A DNA stretch of 64,000 nt from Rhododendron vialii (Eukaryota; Streptophyta; Magnoliopsida; Ericales; Ericaceae), in contig NC_080564.1 in assembly GCF_030253575.1 (NCBI RefSeq), forward strand, positions 3,950,501-4,014,500. The letters run 5' to 3'. The notes under the pieces are model-generated. The model made no database searches, was not told the origin of the DNA, and saw nothing but the letters and a program-made list of their open reading frames with translations. Shown in pieces: positions 60,801 to 64,000 of the stretch (positions are counted from its first letter, which is position 1; each line of letters begins with the position of its first letter). Position numbers and translations under genes: made by a program.

Positions 60801-62312
60801 ATCGGCTATCCGGTAATAAGTATTCGAGATAACAAGAAAACTTGTATTTACCATCAAATCTTCAAATTGCAGTAGATACCAAGCTCGAATTGTGTACTCG
60901 ATTCTCTTGCAAAGCTTCAAAAATTCATCCCGGTCTGATTTATCTTCTGCAAAGCATGCAAAATGTCAAGCAATGGATGTTGGTACTCATCTTGAGCTAA
61001 CTTCCCCTCCTTCAGTGGGTAAAAGGATAACCATAATCAACCACTCCATTACTGCTTGTAAGATAAGGTGCTAGTATCTCATTCACACGTGAATCAGAAG
61101 TATCACTTAGATGACATGTTATTACAGCAGAAACCACATGACAAGTCAATTTCCTGAATCCTGACATCTACGTACAAACACAATCTTTACCACCATTGTC
61201 ACATCCCCACTCTCCCATGTGTAAATAAAATACAAAAAACAACCATAAAACATTTGTAACGGCAGCAAAAGACTATTGGACGATTGAGGACAAAGTGTCA
61301 CAGTACTGACTAGAGTTACTACTGCTTAAACAAGGGCATCTTAGTAGACTCATGAAGGTATTTTGGAGTCTTTGACTGATGGTTGTTGGGAATCTGAAAA
61401 CAAAATGAGACCTGTGAATGTCTTGGTTTTGATTTGTAAGTAGCTTGCGATTCGTAGGTTGGGATTCAGAAAACTGAATGAGAGTTGTGGTTCTCTTGGT
61501 TTTTGTTCTGTACATAGCTTGCTATTCACAGATATGCCTTGTCATGTGCCCCTTGTTCTATATTTGTGAAATCAGAAATGTGATGGTGATATCAGCTAAA
61601 ACACAGTGCTAGCCATAAAATAGTATACCTGCAAATCTTGTTTGGATGCAGGTCTATATTTCTCGCATTGTTTGGATGACCTGGGTTATGGGTGCTCGTG
61701 TAAGAAATTTTTTCATTTTATCTTTGTTTCTAACACATCACGTTACTTACCCAAAACCAACACATGAAAGGAGAAATGCTACACACAGACGAAAGTGCTT
61801 ACATCCAGATATGATGTGTCCAGAACCGTCTGAAGCATGTGGGGCTCACACAGTAAATGTGGGGCTCATACACATCGAACAGTTCAGATGTGACCGGAGA
61901 GATTTGTCCGGACCTGTGCACATTGGTTTGTGTCTATAGCTTTTTTTTAAAGGCAAAACATGAACCCCAAACACAAGAAAAAAAAACCAAATGCAGCCAA
62001 ATGTTTTTTTACCAATAGGATTCGCTTCTCCAAATTGAGGAGGGAAAAAAGTGAGACCCAATTAACAATAAGGGCTATTACATATGGCCAAAAGATTAAC
62101 CTGCCTCAATTTCAACAAAAAATGTTAATACCAGAGCAGAGAAACATACAAATTATATGTTTATACATATATGTTTGTGTGAGGGAAGGGGATAGATCTG
62201 GGTTGAGTTAATTACCGATGGAAGTGGCCAAAGCCATGATAAGCTTGTGTTTAAGAATTGGGATAACGGATTCTGGCTCCAATCTGATGACTTCTTTTTT
62301 CTTTCTCCCCAT
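54844..62312 (-). CDS. DUF3754 (TMEM143-like) membrane protein
   Basis: A plant protein of the DUF3754 family; the biochemical role is not established. Fifteen exons in transcription order: 62312-62216, 60946-60852, 60739-60626, 59300-59196, 58983-58912, 58375-58263, 57817-57683, 57532-57470, 57124-57037, 56910-56839, 56747-56647, 56476-56359, 55873-55814, 55223-55113 and 54987-54844. Every join is GT-AG and in phase, totalling 495 residues, close to the family's usual length. N-terminus: [20 protein letters not shown]. Then [67 protein letters not shown]. Two probable membrane helices lie at about 307-325 ([19 protein letters not shown]) and 334-351 ([18 protein letters not shown]). They are followed by [20 protein letters not shown] and an [20 protein letters not shown] winged-helix-like end. 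A 49-bp duplication spans the exon 4 donor. The gene has no coding lesion. Confidence 0.9.
59116..59213. repeat. 49-bp perfect tandem duplication across a splice donor
   Basis: The 49-bp unit starting GTTTACCTAGATACATTTAT and ending ATTCATCAACTTT is present at 59116-59164 and 59165-59213 without a difference. It contains, on the minus strand, the last 18 bp of exon 4 of the DUF3754 gene plus the GTATGT donor and 30 bp of intron. The donor is therefore present twice. The upstream one (exon end 59196) restores the protein frame. Confidence 0.95.
59632..60272. mobile_element. hAT-like MITE in DUF3754 intron 3
   Basis: Ends TAGGAGTGATCATGG and TTTGCTCACCCCTA (TAGGGGTGAGCAAA inverted), with a 7-of-8 target duplication AAATACAG / AAATCCAG (59624-59631 and 60273-60280). 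The interior is rich in GGTTTGGTT / AACCAAACC words in inverted arrangement. Non-coding, 641 bp. Related in ends and composition to the element at 29506-30330. Confidence 0.8.
61770..61945. mobile_element. Possible short inverted-repeat element in DUF3754 intron 1
   Basis: AAATGCTACACACAGACGAA at the left and TTGTGTCTATAGCTTTTTTT at the right are loosely inverted. The interior has GTGGGGCTCACAC / GTGGGGCTCATAC direct repeats and CCGGACCTGTGCA. Weak structural evidence only. Confidence 0.35.
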
Positions 62313-62370
62313 TCTCTGAGAAAATAGCAATGAACCCAACCAACATATGACAGAGCAAAGGGAACAACTA

Positions 62371-62373
<3 letters not shown>

Positions 62374-62425
<52 letters not shown>

Positions 62426-62512
62426 CTTAAAATAGTACTCGTAAGTCGCAGCTGTAATCCGAGTTTGATGACCCGTCTCTCATATTCGGCTCAAAAAGAG
62501 TACGCAGGTTTG

Positions 62513-62548
<36 letters not shown>
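62374..62548. repeat. Two (CT)n microsatellites at the DUF3754 promoter
   Basis: Long uninterrupted CT runs at 62374-62423 and about 62519-62548. Read on the minus strand they are (GA)n just upstream of the DUF3754 ATG at 62312, probably in leader or proximal promoter. Long GA/CT runs are often bound by plant BBR/BPC factors, which is general knowledge and not shown here. Confidence 0.8.
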
Positions 62549-62551
<3 letters not shown>

Positions 62552-62686
62552 ATCAGCTCTATGCTTTCCCCGGTCGCTCCGGCGGGAACATCTTTTCCCA
62601 AGTCGTACCTGTTTTGCCTTTGTTTTTCTTCTCTCTTCCCCTTGCTTTACTATAACTGGTGAGAATGTGATTACGTGAGAATGTTA

Positions 62687-62924
62687 CTCCCTCCGTCCCA
62701 TAATGTTTGGCATTTTCAGGAATGCGTGCCATTTTTAAATTGCATATATCTTTCAATCCATAATGTTTTAGGCAATTTTTTGAACTTTGTATGATAGAAC
62801 AAATTAAACTCTATCAAACAAGATCCATATTGCTTATAAAAAAATATTATGGATTAAAAGATATTGTTAATTTTTTCATAAGGCTGGAATAGTGAAAGTG
62901 CCAAACATTATGGGACGGAGAGAG
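62687..62924. mobile_element. Stowaway MITE
   Basis: Ends CTCCCTCCGTCCCATAATGT and ACATTATGGGACGGAGAGAG, flanked by the TA duplication (62685-62686 and 62925-62926). The 238-bp interior has TCTATCAAACAAGATCCATATTGC, the same inner motif as other MITEs in the window. About 375 bp upstream of the DUF3754 start codon. Confidence 0.92.
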
Positions 62925-63097
62925 TATAAAAGAATAAGAAAACATGAGTTTTCATTAAGAAATTGATTTCTACCCGCTCCTACTTAATGAAAACACTCTT
63001 TTTTTTCTATCTTTTAGCAGGTGAATTTACAAAACAATCCCTGCATGCATACACTTTTTACAAATTTCAACTACTGTTCAGCAAATTCATCCGCTAA

Positions 63098-63384
63098 GAG
63101 CATCTCCAACCCATACTCCATTTCTTCATTTTGGAGGAAAAATATTCTCCAACCCATCCTCTAAAACTCTCCTCCATTTGGGAGGATGAATTTTGATCCT
63201 CTAAATATAGAGGATGAAGGAAAAAATAGAGGATCTCCTCCAAATATGTGTTGGAGTTGAGAAATAGAATGTTGGGTTGGAGTTGAGATAAATAGTACAG
63301 TCCTCTAAATCTATTTTTCAAATAAAATAGATTAATTTAATCTTCTCAAATAGAGATTTGGAGGGTGTTGGATTGGAGATGCTC
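63098..63384. mobile_element. Tourist-like MITE, 287 bp
   Basis: Terminal inverted repeats GAGCATCTCCAACCCA and TTGGATTGGAGATGCTC with the target duplication TAA (63095-63097 and 63385-63387). The interior is rich in GGAGGA / TCCTCC words. Same end type as the element at 10804-11329. Confidence 0.88.
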
Positions 63385-63387
63385 TAA

Positions 63388-64000
63388 AAGATGAAAAAAG
63401 GAGTATTTGCATCAATTAAGGACGTGTAGAAATCAATTTCCTTTATTAATCCATTTTCATTTCTGAACAAATCTCATAATCCATAATCTATTTTCCTTTC
63501 TCATAATCCAAGAGTATGTGGTGTTTGGAAGCCTACCAACATTTTCATTATAAGTTACGGAAGATAAAATATGAGTTTGTTTTATAGCAATAGTAATTAA
63601 TTGTTGTTTCAAGGTCAATCTATATTCACTCGTCTATTTTAAATTATGCATTAAGCATTTTCAAATTATGATTGTTTGGGAGCCAGTTGAAAGATTCATC
63701 AAGTGAAAGTGTATTTTGTAAAATGAAATAGAGAATAGAGAATCATAAAATCACCGATAGTATTTTTGAATTCTGATTATACGTCTACAAATAGAACCCA
63801 TTGTAAAATTATTTTGCACATGTTATCAAAACACTTTTACAACTATTAACCGTACTCCAAAGATCTACAATCTAAAACCTACAATCCAAATTCTCAAAAA
63901 TGATAATCGGAGGAAATTAATTCAAGGATAGTAATTTTCCATATATAAAAATACTGGGATAATAGCTGAAAATAAATAATAGGAAAATAAGTAATAACCA
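63388..64000. other. AT-rich spacer at the right edge
   Basis: No ORF, element boundary or RNA gene recognised. Short palindromic AT words only. Confidence 0.4.

Overview
The window is nuclear DNA of a flowering plant, most likely a eudicot. Every recognisable gene is split by GT-AG introns. One gene is chalcone synthase, another is a plastid-type bifunctional histidine-biosynthesis enzyme, and the spacers are AT-rich and full of plant transposon types (Stowaway and Tourist MITEs, hAT elements, TRIMs, SINEs, LINEs, a solo LTR) and long (CT/GA)n tracts. The species cannot be fixed from the sequence alone. Exons were joined by hand from splice signals, reading phase and known protein families. 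Every join given for the seven genes keeps frame.

Layout: (1) 1-4951, minus: 5' half of a HAK/KUP/KT potassium transporter that runs off the left edge; one intron holds a TRIM nested inside another TRIM. (2) 5-15 kb: gene-poor spacer with a segmental tandem duplication, foldback elements, MITEs, SINEs, a TRIM-like element and one unexplained short ORF. (3) 15452-20332, minus: 40S ribosomal protein S27, four coding exons, with a 2.9 kb hAT-type element in intron 3, other MITEs in introns 1 and 2, and a Stowaway just after the stop codon. (4) 21861-27195, minus: a 696-residue CCHC zinc-knuckle / double GRF zinc-finger / coiled-coil protein. (5) 27.5-31.3 kb: MITE-rich spacer, including a hAT-like element inserted in a Tourist-like element. 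(6) 31484-35608, plus: HISN2, the phosphoribosyl-AMP cyclohydrolase / phosphoribosyl-ATP pyrophosphatase of histidine synthesis. (7) 39482-41859, plus: chalcone synthase with an extra second intron and a 7-nt deletion that shifts the frame near the C-terminus. A solo LTR lies behind it. (8) 44622-50679, plus: UTP23, an rRNA-processing factor, with a 5'-truncated LINE inserted antisense in intron 3. (9) 54844-62312, minus: a 15-exon DUF3754 (TMEM143-like) membrane protein with a hAT MITE in one intron and a 49-bp duplication across one 5' splice site. (10) 62.3-64 kb: (CT)n tracts, a Stowaway and a Tourist-like MITE.

The genes do not form a pathway or cluster. They are ordinary housekeeping genes (ion transport, ribosome, ribosome assembly, histidine synthesis) plus one flavonoid gene. 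The unusual biology is in the transposon layer, where several insertions have perfect or near-perfect target-site duplications inside introns of apparently intact genes, and in the damaged chalcone synthase. I found no convincing new multi-gene system.
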